This document shows positions 46,332-55,992 of a stretch of 64,000 nt of DNA, piece after piece. This stretch comes from Paenibacillus sp. FSL R7-0273 (GTDB lineage: Bacteria > Bacillota > Bacilli > Paenibacillales > Paenibacillaceae): NCBI RefSeq assembly GCF_000758625.1, contig NZ_CP009283.1:4785501-4849500 (forward strand), given 5' to 3'. The notes beneath the pieces were generated by a model. The model saw nothing but the letters and a program-made list of their open reading frames with translations. It was not told the DNA's origin and did no database searches. Made by a program: the position numbers and the translations under genes. Each line of letters opens with the position of its first letter. The stretch's first letter is position 1.

Positions 46332-47540
46332 CTATTGCCCATGCAGCTCCCGGTAAGTCTCGCCGATAAACCGGGTATATACGGATGGCGGAAACTGCTG
46401 CACCCGCTCGTAGGCAATCTGTGACTGCTGGCGTGCTTCCTCCAGCTTTCCTTGTCTGCCATATATCCTTGCTTTGTACGCATAGGAAGTGAAGACCGCA
46501 GCACGGTCAAGAGGATGGTGGACATCATCAGCCAGAGTAACTCTGGACAGCAGCTCCAGTGCTTCCTCATCCCGGCCCAGATAAAATAAAGCCGTTCCCG
46601 CTGCCAGGCTCCAGCTTGATACATATCTGTCTCCTTCTGCTTCAAACTGTGCCCCCAGCTGCAGGGTATCCTCGTAACGCCGCTCTGCGTTCAGCTGTCT
46701 CATCTTGGCAAGCCTGAGCAGCTGTAAGGACATCGCGTCCTCCGACAGCTCCACATACAGCCGCGATTTATCCAGATAATGCCCCGCTTGCTCCAAATTT
46801 CCGGACATCAGGGCTAGGTTCGATAACACGCGGTACAGATGGTCTGTCAAATAATACACACCCTCTTCACGTGACAGCGCTATGGCAGCCAGTGCCGCCG
46901 CCTCGCTTCCGCTGTAGTTCCCAAGAGCGGACAGAGTAACGCTTTCTGCATAGTGAAGGTCAATTTCAAACAGTAAATTGCTGCCGACCTTTTTACTCAT
47001 ATACAATTCCCTGACGTCCAGGATCAGCTCCAGACTTTCCTCGTATCTGCTCTGTGTAAACAGGAGCGCGTAGGTCAGATACCGGACTTTGGCACTCTCC
47101 ACAAATAAGCCAAACCGCTCATAGATTTCTGCGGCCCTCGCTACAGCCTCTTCTCCTCCGTCTGTGCCTGTATAATAGCAGGCTGCGATATAAAACTCCA
47201 TAAGCCGGGCAGCATCTACGGTCACCGGAAGTTTTCCGTCCAGCATCGGCCTCACACCGCTAACCACCGCGCTATAGTTTTTAAGCTTAAACTGCGCTGC
47301 TATGTCACGTACCATACCGGCCAGGTCTATCCCCTGATCATCTTCAAGGAAATAACCAGCGTCTACCCCCAGCCGTTCAGCCAGGATCTGCAGACTGCGC
47401 ATGGACGGCAGGGCACGGCCGTTCTCTATCTGGCTAAGCATGCTTTTGGTCATTGCTTCTCCGGCCAGTTCGGTCTGCGTAAGCTTTTTGGATTGGCGCA
47501 GTGCTTTTATTTTATCTCCGATTGTCTGCTTGGTTGTCAT
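46332..47540 (-). CDS. XRE-type regulator with TPR-like C-terminal region
   Basis: The 402-residue protein has an N-terminal HTH (about 8-63; GDKIKALRQSKKLTQTELA, SMLSQIENGRALPS) and a long array of helical repeats (about 85-390), the layout of peptide-sensing or Rgg/PlcR-like regulators. No cognate signal peptide gene is visible next to it. It diverges from an MFS transporter gene, with inverted AT-rich elements between them, so the transporter is the likely target. The ATG is at 47540. Confidence 0.85.
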   Translation of the reverse strand: MTTKQTIGDKIKALRQSKKLTQTELAGEAMTKSMLSQIENGRALPSMRSLQILAERLGVDAGYFLEDDQGIDLAGMVRDIAAQFKLKNYSAVVSGVRPMLDGKLPVTVDAARLMEFYIAACYYTGTDGGEEAVARAAEIYERFGLFVESAKVRYLTYALLFTQSRYEESLELILDVRELYMSKKVGSNLLFEIDLHYAESVTLSALGNYSGSEAAALAAIALSREEGVYYLTDHLYRVLSNLALMSGNLEQAGHYLDKSRLYVELSEDAMSLQLLRLAKMRQLNAERRYEDTLQLGAQFEAEGDRYVSSWSLAAGTALFYLGRDEEALELLSRVTLADDVHHPLDRAAVFTSYAYKARIYGRQGKLEEARQQSQIAYERVQQFPPSVYTRFIGETYRELHGQ

Positions 47541-47605
47541 CTTTTACAGCCATCCTTATATCCGTCTTTCTTCCAGTATAGCTTATCTCAGATTAACAAT
47601 AAAAC

Positions 47606-47682
47606 AAAGTTAAATATAATTAAACTTAATATTGCACAAAACCTGCATTGACACTATAATCTGTTTAATATAACTTAACTTT
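47606..47682. promoter_or_regulatory. Paired inverted elements between regulator and MFS gene
   Basis: A 20-base element at 47606-47625 recurs inverted at 47663-47682 (AAAGTTAA...ATTAAAC ends kept). The second copy overlaps the likely -10 (TATAAC 47669-47674) of the MFS promoter, whose -35 TTGACA is at 47648-47653. A likely operator. Confidence 0.5.
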
Positions 47683-47705
47683 TTTTCATTTGAGGAGTGC
47701 TGTAT

Positions 47706-49046
47706 ATGGTAAAAAAACCAGGCTTATGGACTGTTCCAGGCAATCGTAATATGCTGCTTTTCTTCACCGCCAAGCTCGCATCCATTCTCGGCTCAGGCAT
47801 GTATACCTTTGTGGTGGGCTTGTATATCTTGAAGCTGACCGGCTCGGGAAGCAGCTTCGCAGTTACAATGGTCTGCGGAATGCTGCCCCGGATTGTGCTC
47901 GCCCCTTTTGCCGGAGTGATGGCTGACCGCATGAACCGCCGCAAGCTGCTGATTTATTCCGATTTTGCCGCTGTATTGGCGCTGCTGCTGGCCTATCTGG
48001 CTGTCTCGCTTAACGGGGTTTCGCTGCTTCCGGTCTATGTGACTCTCGTTATGCTGTCTGTATGCTCCACCTTCTACGGCATCGCCATCTCCTCTTCCCT
48101 GCTCCAGCTTGTAGAGCCAGGCTCGCTGCAGCGGGCCGGCTCACTTAATCAAACTGCCGGCTCCATCGGCAATTTGCTCGCTCCTGTACTTGGCGGTATG
48201 CTGTACGCTGTTGTTCAGCTAGAGCAGTTCATGCTGCTGAACGCAGCAGGCTTCGCAGTCTCTACCCTCATGAGCCTGGGGCTGCAGTTCAAGCCGTCAG
48301 CCAGCTCTGCTGACTCTGCAGACCCCAGCTCTTCCCCTGCTGGCCGGCCGGGCTCCCGCACCGGTCCTGCAATATTCGCAGAGTTCCGCAGCAGCATTGC
48401 CGGAGGAATCTCCTACGCATTTAAAAAGCCTGTCATCCGCGCTATTCTCATCATTGTATTCTGGGTCAATTTTTTTGTAGTAGCACTGAATGTTGTGCTG
48501 CCCTATACAGCCGTTCAGAATCTCGCCCTTTCCTCCGCCCAGTACGGATCGATTAATGCCATGCTTGCCGCCGGAATGCTGGCAATGTCACTGCTGCTGA
48601 CCGTCCGCCGGCAGAGCGCCAGCCCTGCCGGCTCCCTGATCCGCGGACTGGTCCTGCTGGGCCTGCTGTTCATTGCCATGCTGCTGCCGCTGATATTTGA
48701 TTTCGGGCGCACCGCCGCCTTTATCTACCTGCTCGTCCTGCTGTTCATGGTCGGCTGCACAGTCATGAATATCAATATTCCGGTCCAGGTATATCTGCAG
48801 CAGACAGTAGAGCCGGAATATCTTGGCAGGGTATTTGCAGTTGTTGAAACAGCTGGAGGGGCCATCGCACCGGCCGGAATGATTCTGTATGGATTACTGG
48901 TTGACCGGATCCCGACCTCACTGATTCTGGGCATATCCGGCTTGGCTATAATCACCGTTGCGCTGCTGGGGGCTAAGGGCCTTAAGCAGCATAGTGTTCA
49001 GGAAGCCCCGCAGGAGCTGGAGGCAGGGATACAGCTTCATAATTGA
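47706..49046 (+). CDS. MFS transporter
   Basis: The 446-residue protein has about twelve membrane segments and the motif-A-like loop GVMADRMNRRKLL near residue 75, typical of drug/macrolide-type MFS efflux proteins. The ATG at 47706 lies eight bases after AGGAG; a GTG at 47697 overlaps the site. Substrate is unknown. It is divergent from an XRE-TPR regulator that probably controls it. Confidence 0.87.
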   Translation: MVKKPGLWTVPGNRNMLLFFTAKLASILGSGMYTFVVGLYILKLTGSGSSFAVTMVCGMLPRIVLAPFAGVMADRMNRRKLLIYSDFAAVLALLLAYLAVSLNGVSLLPVYVTLVMLSVCSTFYGIAISSSLLQLVEPGSLQRAGSLNQTAGSIGNLLAPVLGGMLYAVVQLEQFMLLNAAGFAVSTLMSLGLQFKPSASSADSADPSSSPAGRPGSRTGPAIFAEFRSSIAGGISYAFKKPVIRAILIIVFWVNFFVVALNVVLPYTAVQNLALSSAQYGSINAMLAAGMLAMSLLLTVRRQSASPAGSLIRGLVLLGLLFIAMLLPLIFDFGRTAAFIYLLVLLFMVGCTVMNINIPVQVYLQQTVEPEYLGRVFAVVETAGGAIAPAGMILYGLLVDRIPTSLILGISGLAIITVALLGAKGLKQHSVQEAPQELEAGIQLHN

Positions 49047-49079
49047 GCTCAATCATATCTGTCTGACTAAACAGCAAAG

Positions 49080-49108
49080 AGCCTGCGGCAATCATCTGCC
49101 GCAGGCTC
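49080..49108. terminator. Hairpin between converging genes
   Basis: AGCCTGCGGCA and TGCCGCAGGCT pair around a short loop. T runs on either side are poor, so it may only partly terminate. Confidence 0.5.
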
Positions 49109-49156
49109 CTGCTCTATAGCTGTACTGCAATAACTTATTAAAATTTAAAATTACGT

Positions 49157-52100
49157 TTACTGATTACGTCTGTGTCTGAACACCCGGTTCAAGATCACAC
49201 CTGCAGCAATCAGTCCGGCACCCGCCAGATAGAGCGGCAGGGGACTGCTCTCTCCGGTCTGCGGCAGCCGTCCTCCTCCGGATTCCGTTACGGTTCCTCT
49301 TGGGATGGAGTCATCGTTAATGTCAATCTCCGGAGTCCCTCCGTTATCAGGAGCACCGCTGTCCGGATCGACGCCGCCCAGCGGAATCTCATCATCGACC
49401 GGAATTTCCACCGGCTCCTCCCCAGGAGTTCCCGGAGGAACCGACGGGCCAGCTGACGCCGGCGGAGTTATGGCCGGACCGGCAGGAATCTCATCATCCT
49501 CAATAATTACACCCGGTACTACAGTTCCTGGCGGAGGCGTTTCCGGTGTACCTCCCGGAATTGCCGGTGTGACTGCCGGGGTCGGCAGCGGGGTCGCCGG
49601 AGCTGAAGGGGCCGGTGATGGCGTAATGCCAGGGCCCGCTGACTCAGTTGGTACCGGTGATGCCGTCGGCGCCGGTGACTCTGTCATAGCCGGTGTTGGC
49701 GCAACAGTTGGTGTCGCCGTTGGCGCAATAGTTGGTGTTGCCGTTGGTGCCACGGTTGGTGTAGCTGTCGGGGCAACCGTCGCCGTAGGCAGCACTGCAG
49801 TGTTGTAGACGGTCAGGTTAACACCTGTTACTGAACCAATGGTCACCTGATACTCCTTAGTATCCAGTACATACCCGCTTGGAGCAGCTGTTTCAATCAG
49901 GATATAGCTGCCGAGCCAGAGGTTGTTGAACACCGTTTTTCCTGCTGCATCTGTAGTCCGTGTATTAACAAGAATACGTTCAGCGCCGTTCAGCCGGTAC
50001 AGCTCAAAGGTTGCCCCAGCCAGCACCTTACCGCTATCCTGTGCATCCAGCTTGCTGACAGTCAGTGTCCCGCGCTCGCCGCTGCCGGTTCCTGAGCCGC
50101 TGGATACGCCAACGATAATTTCCGAGGTTGTATCCTTTTCAACAAGCACTACATTATTACCGGTAAATTTCGCCGTATTAGTCACTTTATCGCCGGTCTT
50201 CGCTGCGATCAGCGACTGATATTCCAGAATATAGGCTCTGTCGATGTCACGGGCAAAGCTCAGTTCGAAGCTCTGTCTGCCATCATTATCAGCCAGTATC
50301 TGCAGGGTATAATCCACACCTTTAACTAATTCGGTGCCGCTCTTGGTGATATCCCCGTTCGCAGCAGCAGCTCCAGCGTACAGCCGGAAAGAATCCGGCA
50401 GCAGAATCTGGTTATAGCTCGGTGTATCAATGATCTTTGCATCCTTCACATGGGACTGGCTGCGGTTCACCGCAAGGCTCCAGTTGATCTTATCCCCGTT
50501 CTGCAGCCCGTTCTTCAGCACATACTCTCCGCCATGCGGGATCGTCACCGAGGCAATCAGATCCTTGGATACCTTTACGGTACCGTCCAGAAGCTTAGCA
50601 GTGTTAACTACAGTACTGCCAATCAGCTGTCCTGCAAGGCTGGTCTTGAAGACAATCACATAAGGCTCGTTAATGCTGTCTGCAAATACAACCCGCAATT
50701 CATTGCCGCTTCCTACTGAGTAGGAATATGCGTTTTTGCTCAGCTCGGCCCCTCTGGAGTAATCTCCCTTGGCATCAACCTTCAGGCTGTAGACGCTCAG
50801 AGAATCCGGAACCAGGCTCTGTCCTGCGGTCAGAACATCTGAAACAATAGGTGAAGCTACTGCTTTCGCCGTATAATTAACCCCTACTGTCCAGGTCAGC
50901 TCTTTGCCGGAAGCATCATACACCCCGGTTTTGAAGCCGTTGTTCTTCCACTCGGAACGGGGAATGAATTTCCCGTTAGCACTCGTGGTCTGCGTAACGC
51001 CCTCAATATCCTTCCAGTCAATTCTGGCGGTGTTTATGAACTCGTCGGTATTACCCTTCAGCCAGTCATTGCTAAACTGGGTCGTATAGCTGATGGTATA
51101 TGAACCGGTAATTGCGGTTTTGAATTTCACCTTAAACCCGGCATTCGGCACAACCGGTGTAGCATATTCCAGTGTATACGCCGATTCGCCAAGCACAGTA
51201 TTGCTGGCATTCCGCACAACGATGGTTTCCGGAAGCAGCTTTTGACCGCCCTGCGGGAAGGTATCTGTGACTACTACCTCCTTCATCGGGTAGTTATCGC
51301 CGTTTATCGTAATCTTCCAGTTAGCGGTATGCTCTTTATAATCTGCACCAGAGAAGGTTTTGTAGATAATAATGGGTCTGACCAGCTGGGTGGCCGTATC
51401 ACTATAGGTGCTGTCAGACACGGTATTCGTAACCGTGTGGTCCTTAAACACCCGGCCTGCCGCCCCGGTTTTGTACTCAATGAGGAATGCGGAGCTTATA
51501 CCATCCGTGAACTGCAGCTTAAAGCCCTGCTTATTCTCAGCACCGGTTATACCGGTTACGGTAAAGTCCTTATTCTCAGTCAAGGCTGTTCCTTTAATGG
51601 CTTTGCCGCTGGAATCCAGCGTCACCGGATACACAACGACTGAACCGGGCACCAGCCGCTGGGAATCGTCAAATAAATCGGTGAGCACCGCGCTTTGCTG
51701 CGGGATAGCCTTCAGATTGTAATTGTATTCAATAGCCCAGGTAATGACCTGGATACCCCAATCGTAATGAACGGCCTGCTTCTTCAGGCTGCCGCCGCGC
51801 TCGACGGTCACTGTCGCAGAGGCACTGGCCGGGTCACGTCCGTCTCCGGTAAAGGTCGCGGTGTTAGTGTAGCTCGAATCGTCGCTTGTAACACCTGTGG
51901 AGTAGACCAGCCGGTACGCGCCGTTAATTACAGGATCGGCAAACCGGACAGTCAGCACACCTCCTGCAACCTCAGCAGTATATTTGCCGGCATCCAGCAA
52001 TACCCCCTGCTGCACCGTGCCGTCAAGCTGGACATTCAGCTGATATACAGCCACTGTTACAGTACTGTCCAGTGTCAGGCCGGCCGGAATCGGATCGGTA

Positions 52101-52747
52101 ATAACCGCATTCGTTACAGGCTCCAGCCGTTTATTCACATCTACAGTCCAGTCGATCCGGCCGGCATTGAAGCCGCCCGCAACACCGGACTTCCCGATCG
52201 TTGAGCCCACCTCCGGCTTGAAGGTTACAACTATGGTCTGTGAGCCGCCGTTAACCGGAAAGACGATCTGCTCGGTCGTACTCCCGCCGATCTTTGTCCG
52301 GTCAAACTTGGTATTTACACGCAGGGTTCCGTGCACGTTCCCATGGCTCTCAATGTAGCTGCTAAAAGTCATAGCCACCTCATGAGTGTCCTTGCTGATC
52401 GTGAACTGACCCGCCTGCCCGTCATCTGAGACGAGTTCGCCGCTGATATCATTGTACAGCTGGAACTGCTCAGGGAGCTTGAAGGTAAAAGTATCCCCTG
52501 CTTTATAGCTGTGTCCGTCCGGAAGCGCCCATGTATAATCTAGGGTGACGGTTGAATTCACGTCATATACGCTGCCCGTAACTGTGCTTCCGTCAGGTCC
52601 GTAAACAGCCATGGACACACTGGTAATGATGTCCGCCTCATTTTCGATCGCCGCTGCCTTAGCCTGTGAAATAAACCCGATACCGTAAGCGTATTGCACA
52701 AATAGCATAACAACCACAATCGCCAGACTAAACCTTTTTTTCACCAT
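49157..52747 (-). CDS. LPXTG-anchored surface adhesin with repeated collagen-adhesin-like domains
   Basis: This 1196-residue protein has a signal peptide (about 1-32, ending AKA-AA), a head domain of SdrC/Cna A-region type (about 40-190), then five related modules of about 130 residues each (each starting with a W-T/A/K/S-I/V-x-V/Y strand such as IDWTVDVN, ITWAIEYN, ANWKITIN, LTWTVGVN, INWSLAVN). A SpaA/Cna-B prealbumin-like domain follows (about 889-985; GTLTVSKLDAQDSGKVLAGATFEL), then a Pro/Thr-rich wall-spanning region with TPTVAPTA repeats, and LPQTG at 1161-1165 with membrane segment and RHRRNQ tail. It should be attached to peptidoglycan by sortase; no sortase gene is in the window. Ligand is unknown. 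Confidence 0.88.
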   Translation of the reverse strand: MVKKRFSLAIVVVMLFVQYAYGIGFISQAKAAAIENEADIITSVSMAVYGPDGSTVTGSVYDVNSTVTLDYTWALPDGHSYKAGDTFTFKLPEQFQLYNDISGELVSDDGQAGQFTISKDTHEVAMTFSSYIESHGNVHGTLRVNTKFDRTKIGGSTTEQIVFPVNGGSQTIVVTFKPEVGSTIGKSGVAGGFNAGRIDWTVDVNKRLEPVTNAVITDPIPAGLTLDSTVTVAVYQLNVQLDGTVQQGVLLDAGKYTAEVAGGVLTVRFADPVINGAYRLVYSTGVTSDDSSYTNTATFTGDGRDPASASATVTVERGGSLKKQAVHYDWGIQVITWAIEYNYNLKAIPQQSAVLTDLFDDSQRLVPGSVVVYPVTLDSSGKAIKGTALTENKDFTVTGITGAENKQGFKLQFTDGISSAFLIEYKTGAAGRVFKDHTVTNTVSDSTYSDTATQLVRPIIIYKTFSGADYKEHTANWKITINGDNYPMKEVVVTDTFPQGGQKLLPETIVVRNASNTVLGESAYTLEYATPVVPNAGFKVKFKTAITGSYTISYTTQFSNDWLKGNTDEFINTARIDWKDIEGVTQTTSANGKFIPRSEWKNNGFKTGVYDASGKELTWTVGVNYTAKAVASPIVSDVLTAGQSLVPDSLSVYSLKVDAKGDYSRGAELSKNAYSYSVGSGNELRVVFADSINEPYVIVFKTSLAGQLIGSTVVNTAKLLDGTVKVSKDLIASVTIPHGGEYVLKNGLQNGDKINWSLAVNRSQSHVKDAKIIDTPSYNQILLPDSFRLYAGAAAANGDITKSGTELVKGVDYTLQILADNDGRQSFELSFARDIDRAYILEYQSLIAAKTGDKVTNTAKFTGNNVVLVEKDTTSEIIVGVSSGSGTGSGERGTLTVSKLDAQDSGKVLAGATFELYRLNGAERILVNTRTTDAAGKTVFNNLWLGSYILIETAAPSGYVLDTKEYQVTIGSVTGVNLTVYNTAVLPTATVAPTATPTVAPTATPTIAPTATPTVAPTPAMTESPAPTASPVPTESAGPGITPSPAPSAPATPLPTPAVTPAIPGGTPETPPPGTVVPGVIIEDDEIPAGPAITPPASAGPSVPPGTPGEEPVEIPVDDEIPLGGVDPDSGAPDNGGTPEIDINDDSIPRGTVTESGGGRLPQTGESSPLPLYLAGAGLIAAGVILNRVFRHRRNQ
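49697..49785. repeat. 24-bp tandem repeats in the adhesin wall region
   Basis: About three and a half degenerate 24-base units encode the (P-T-A-T-P-T-V/I-A) octapeptide of the wall-spanning region. Copy number could change in frame. Confidence 0.75.
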
Positions 52748-53036
52748 TCCCCGGTAGCCCCCATTTCCTGGTTTTCATTTCAAGCTCCCACCAAGGATTC
52801 TGTTCAAGATGACGCCGAACCTGCTTGTAGATGCATACTCCGCCCCAAGGCCAGTTATGTATTCCGGTCGTAATGCGTCCATCTTATGTAAACATACAGA
52901 ATTCCTTCCTTTTCTGGTCAGCTTGAGCGTTATATACTTATATCACCTAAGTATAGAAGCTTAGAATCAGAATAATGTTTAAAATCGGAATATTTATTTT
53001 TGCTAAGCAAGCCTTATTTAAAAAGGAGCGACATTT

Positions 53037-53792
53037 GTGGACCTGATCACCTTATTCGGACGGAAGCATGAAACGGATTTCATTATGTTCTCGCTGCCGC
53101 ATTTCCTTGCTCTTGGTGTGACAGCAATACTCTGCCTGCTGCTGTTCTCAGCCAGATTTGCGCTGCGTACCCGCCCTTCACTGCGGAACTCCGTCCGCTG
53201 GCTGCTGATCCTGGTGCTGCTGGCTGCAGAAGGAGGGCTGCATGCCTGGTATCTTTCCCACGGCATCTGGACAGCCCGGCATTCACTGCCGCTTGAGCTA
53301 TGCGGAATTACCCTGCTCTTATCCGTTATCATGCTGCTGACCCGCAGCCGTCTGCTTTATGACTTTCTATATTTTGCCGGGATCGGCGGAGCCGTTATCG
53401 CCCTCTTAACCCCAAATCTGGTGTATCCTTTTCCCCATTTCCGTTTTGTGCTGTTCTTTACCGCCCATGCGGCAATTGTGCTGTCATCCCTGTTCATGAC
53501 CTGGGCCTACGGCTACCGGCCAACCTGGCGCTCGCTGCTGTTCACGATGCTGTGTCTCAACCTGGTTGCTGCTGCCGTGTTCGGCCTGGATAAGCTGCTC
53601 GGTGCCAACTATATGTTCCTGGCGCATAAGCCCGGCACCTTCTCCGTACTCGATTATTTCGGACCCTACCCTTACTACCTGCTGGTGGAGGAGGCCTTTG
53701 CCTTTCTCATCTTCCTGATGATGTTCCTGATCTTTTTCAAGCTGCCGGAAGCCCTTAGAAGCCGGAGCACCTCCCGGAAAAGAAGTCTATAG
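53037..53792 (+). CDS. TIGR02206 family membrane protein (YwaF type)
   Basis: The 251-residue protein has six or seven membrane segments and the family blocks FSLPHFLALG, HSLPLELCGITLLLS, FPHFRF and GYRPTWRSL. Function is unknown. The GTG at 53037 lies eight bases after AAGGAG. It is divergent from the adhesin gene; the 290 bases between (52748-53036) hold no convincing gene. Confidence 0.85.
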   Translation: MDLITLFGRKHETDFIMFSLPHFLALGVTAILCLLLFSARFALRTRPSLRNSVRWLLILVLLAAEGGLHAWYLSHGIWTARHSLPLELCGITLLLSVIMLLTRSRLLYDFLYFAGIGGAVIALLTPNLVYPFPHFRFVLFFTAHAAIVLSSLFMTWAYGYRPTWRSLLFTMLCLNLVAAAVFGLDKLLGANYMFLAHKPGTFSVLDYFGPYPYYLLVEEAFAFLIFLMMFLIFFKLPEALRSRSTSRKRSL

Positions 53793-53800
53793 GCTTGTAC

Positions 53801-53842
53801 AAAAAAACAGCACCGCGCTGGAAAACCAGTGCGGTGCTGTTT
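53801..53842 (-). terminator. Terminator after ppiB
   Basis: AACAGCACCGC-CTGG pairs with CCAG-GCGGTGCTGTT and ends on the minus strand in T7. It can also stop the converging membrane-protein gene. Confidence 0.85.
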
Positions 53843-53881
53843 CATCATCCGAAAAGGGCGCAGGCCCATGAAACGGAAATA

Positions 53882-54313
53882 TTAGGCTTCGATAATTTCG
53901 ACCGAAGTCATTTTGTCGCGGCCCTGGAAGCTGTCAACCAGCTCCATACCCTGTACTACTTTACCGAATACAGTGTGTACTCCGTCAAGGTGAGGCTGTG
54001 GTGCGTAGCAGATGTAGAACTGGCTTCCGCCTGTGTTTCTGCCGGCATGCGCCATTGCCAGTGTTCCGCGCTCGTGCTTGTTAGGGTTGATCTCACAGTT
54101 GATTGTGTAGCCTGGACCGCCGGTTCCTGATCCGTTAGGGCAGCCGCCCTGTGCCACGAAGCCAGGGATAACGCGGTGGAATACCAGACCGTTATAGAAA
54201 CCGTCGTTAGCCAGCTTCTCGAAGTTGGCTACAGTGTTAGGAGCATCGTTTTCAAACAGGTCGATCAGCACTACGCCGCCGTTCTCAAGTGTTACCTTTG
54301 CTTGCTTTGCCAT
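53882..54313 (-). CDS. ppiB: Peptidyl-prolyl cis-trans isomerase (cyclophilin)
   Basis: The 143-residue cytosolic cyclophilin has [13 protein letters not shown] and the [15 protein letters not shown] block. Short loop length is typical of bacterial PpiB. The ATG at 54313 follows GGAAGGGGTCATTTAC. Confidence 0.94.
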   Translation of the reverse strand: MAKQAKVTLENGGVVLIDLFENDAPNTVANFEKLANDGFYNGLVFHRVIPGFVAQGGCPNGSGTGGPGYTINCEINPNKHERGTLAMAHAGRNTGGSQFYICYAPQPHLDGVHTVFGKVVQGMELVDSFQGRDKMTSVEIIEA

Positions 54314-54459
54314 ATGTAAATGACCCCTTCCAAAAGTTCAGATGTAGAATACGTTTATTAGTTTACTATGAAACTCCGCACAAAGCAAAGCAAGCGGGAG
54401 GGTTTCCCGCTTGCTCTGCAAATGAACCAGCTTAAAAGAACGCTGAGGGGCTCACAATC

Positions 54460-55794
54460 CTACTTCGCTACAGCCTGCTTGGCAATACGCTCCGGGACAA
54501 TATCATTAGCGACAATGTCACCATGGCTCTCGCGGCGTACAACCAGGTCGCTCTGGCCGTTCTGCACAAAGACGACTGCCGGACGGCGGATACGGTTGTA
54601 GTTGCTGGCCATCGAATAGTTGTAGGCACCGGTGCAGGCAACTGCGAGCAGATCCCCGCTCTTAACAGCGGGAAGCTCTACATCCCAGATCAGCATATCG
54701 CCGCTCTCACAGCATTTGCCGGCGATGGATACTGTTTCTTCATTAGCTTCAGTAGCCCGGTTGGCAAGCAGTGCTTCATACTTGGATTCGTATAATGCCG
54801 GACGCGGATTGTCTGTCATACCGCCGTCAACAGCCACATATTTGCGGACTCCCGGAATCTCCTTGTTCGTGCCCACTGTGTACAGCGTAGTACCGGCATC
54901 ACCGACGATGCTGCGGCCCGGCTCTACCCAGATCTGCGGCAGAGAACTGCCGATGCCGGCGAAATGTGTCTTCACAGCATCTGTAATAGCTGCGACATAT
55001 TCCGAAACCAGAAGCGGTGTATCACCCTCCACATAACGGATACCAAAGCCGCCGCCGAGATTGACGACAGGGAAATCAACGTTCAGCTCTTCCTTCACCT
55101 TGCGGGTAAACTCAGCAATCCGTTCAACAGCCAGCTGGAAGCCCTCTGTTTCAAAAATCTGTGAGCCGATGTGCGAATGCACGCCCAGCAGCTGCAGATT
55201 GGCTTTATCTGAAGCCTGCTGTACAGCAGCATAGGCAGAGCCGTTACCGATATCAAAGCCGAACTTGGAATCGGTCTGGCCGGTCGAAGCATAGGCATGG
55301 TGTGCATGGGCTTCAACGCCCGGCGTTACGCGCAGCAGCACATTCACGGTTACTTCCTTGCTGGCTGCAATGGCCTGCAAAAGGCCCAGCTCCACGAGAT
55401 TATCAACTACAAAGCAGCCGATCCCCGCTTCAATCGCCATCTCAATTTCATCCGGGGTCTTGTTGTTGCCGTGGAAATGAATGCGCTCAGCCGGGAATCC
55501 GGCTTCAAGTGCCGTGTACAGCTCTCCGTCTGATACCACGTCCAGTGACAGACCTTCTTCGTCAACCAGGCGGCACATCGCCATGATCGAAAACGCTTTG
55601 CTTGCATAAGCAACCTGGAAGCCGAGTCCGGAGGCTCTGAAGGCATCCATATACTCGCGGCAGCGCTGGCGGATTAATTGCTCGTCCATTATATATAGCG
55701 GGGTACCATATTCCGCCTTGAGATCGGTCACATCACATCCGCCGATTTCCAGATGTCCTGCATCATTAATCCGGCTCGTCCCGTGTAAAAACAT
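54460..55794 (-). CDS. lysA: Diaminopimelate decarboxylase
   Basis: LysA makes lysine from meso-diaminopimelate with PLP. The 444-residue protein has the PLP-Lys in YASKAFS, GGGFGIRY, EPGRSIVGDAG and the CESGDM dimer-interface motif. The ATG at 55794 lies eight bases after GGAGG; a slightly longer frame starts at 55809. It follows the spoVA genes after about 200 bases, probably as its own unit. Confidence 0.95.
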   Translation of the reverse strand: MFLHGTSRINDAGHLEIGGCDVTDLKAEYGTPLYIMDEQLIRQRCREYMDAFRASGLGFQVAYASKAFSIMAMCRLVDEEGLSLDVVSDGELYTALEAGFPAERIHFHGNNKTPDEIEMAIEAGIGCFVVDNLVELGLLQAIAASKEVTVNVLLRVTPGVEAHAHHAYASTGQTDSKFGFDIGNGSAYAAVQQASDKANLQLLGVHSHIGSQIFETEGFQLAVERIAEFTRKVKEELNVDFPVVNLGGGFGIRYVEGDTPLLVSEYVAAITDAVKTHFAGIGSSLPQIWVEPGRSIVGDAGTTLYTVGTNKEIPGVRKYVAVDGGMTDNPRPALYESKYEALLANRATEANEETVSIAGKCCESGDMLIWDVELPAVKSGDLLAVACTGAYNYSMASNYNRIRRPAVVFVQNGQSDLVVRRESHGDIVANDIVPERIAKQAVAK

Positions 55795-55992
55795 TGTCCA
55801 GTCCTCCAATTTCCGTGGAACGTCTTAATTCCACCCTGTCTATTGTATGAAATGCTGCCCCGCAGAGTTCCAAAAACAGGCTTCGGGCTGAAACCCGGAT
55901 CTCACAGGGGCTATTTAGTGTATTCAGTATAACAGACAGAGGGAACGTCATAGAATGGACTAATTTGCAGTTGATTTGTATTTTTTGTACGG

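Noticed and set aside
52775..52882. 35-codon minus-strand frame upstream of the adhesin gene
   Set aside because: Weak start context and no family likeness; the 290-base gap shows no clear riboswitch core either.
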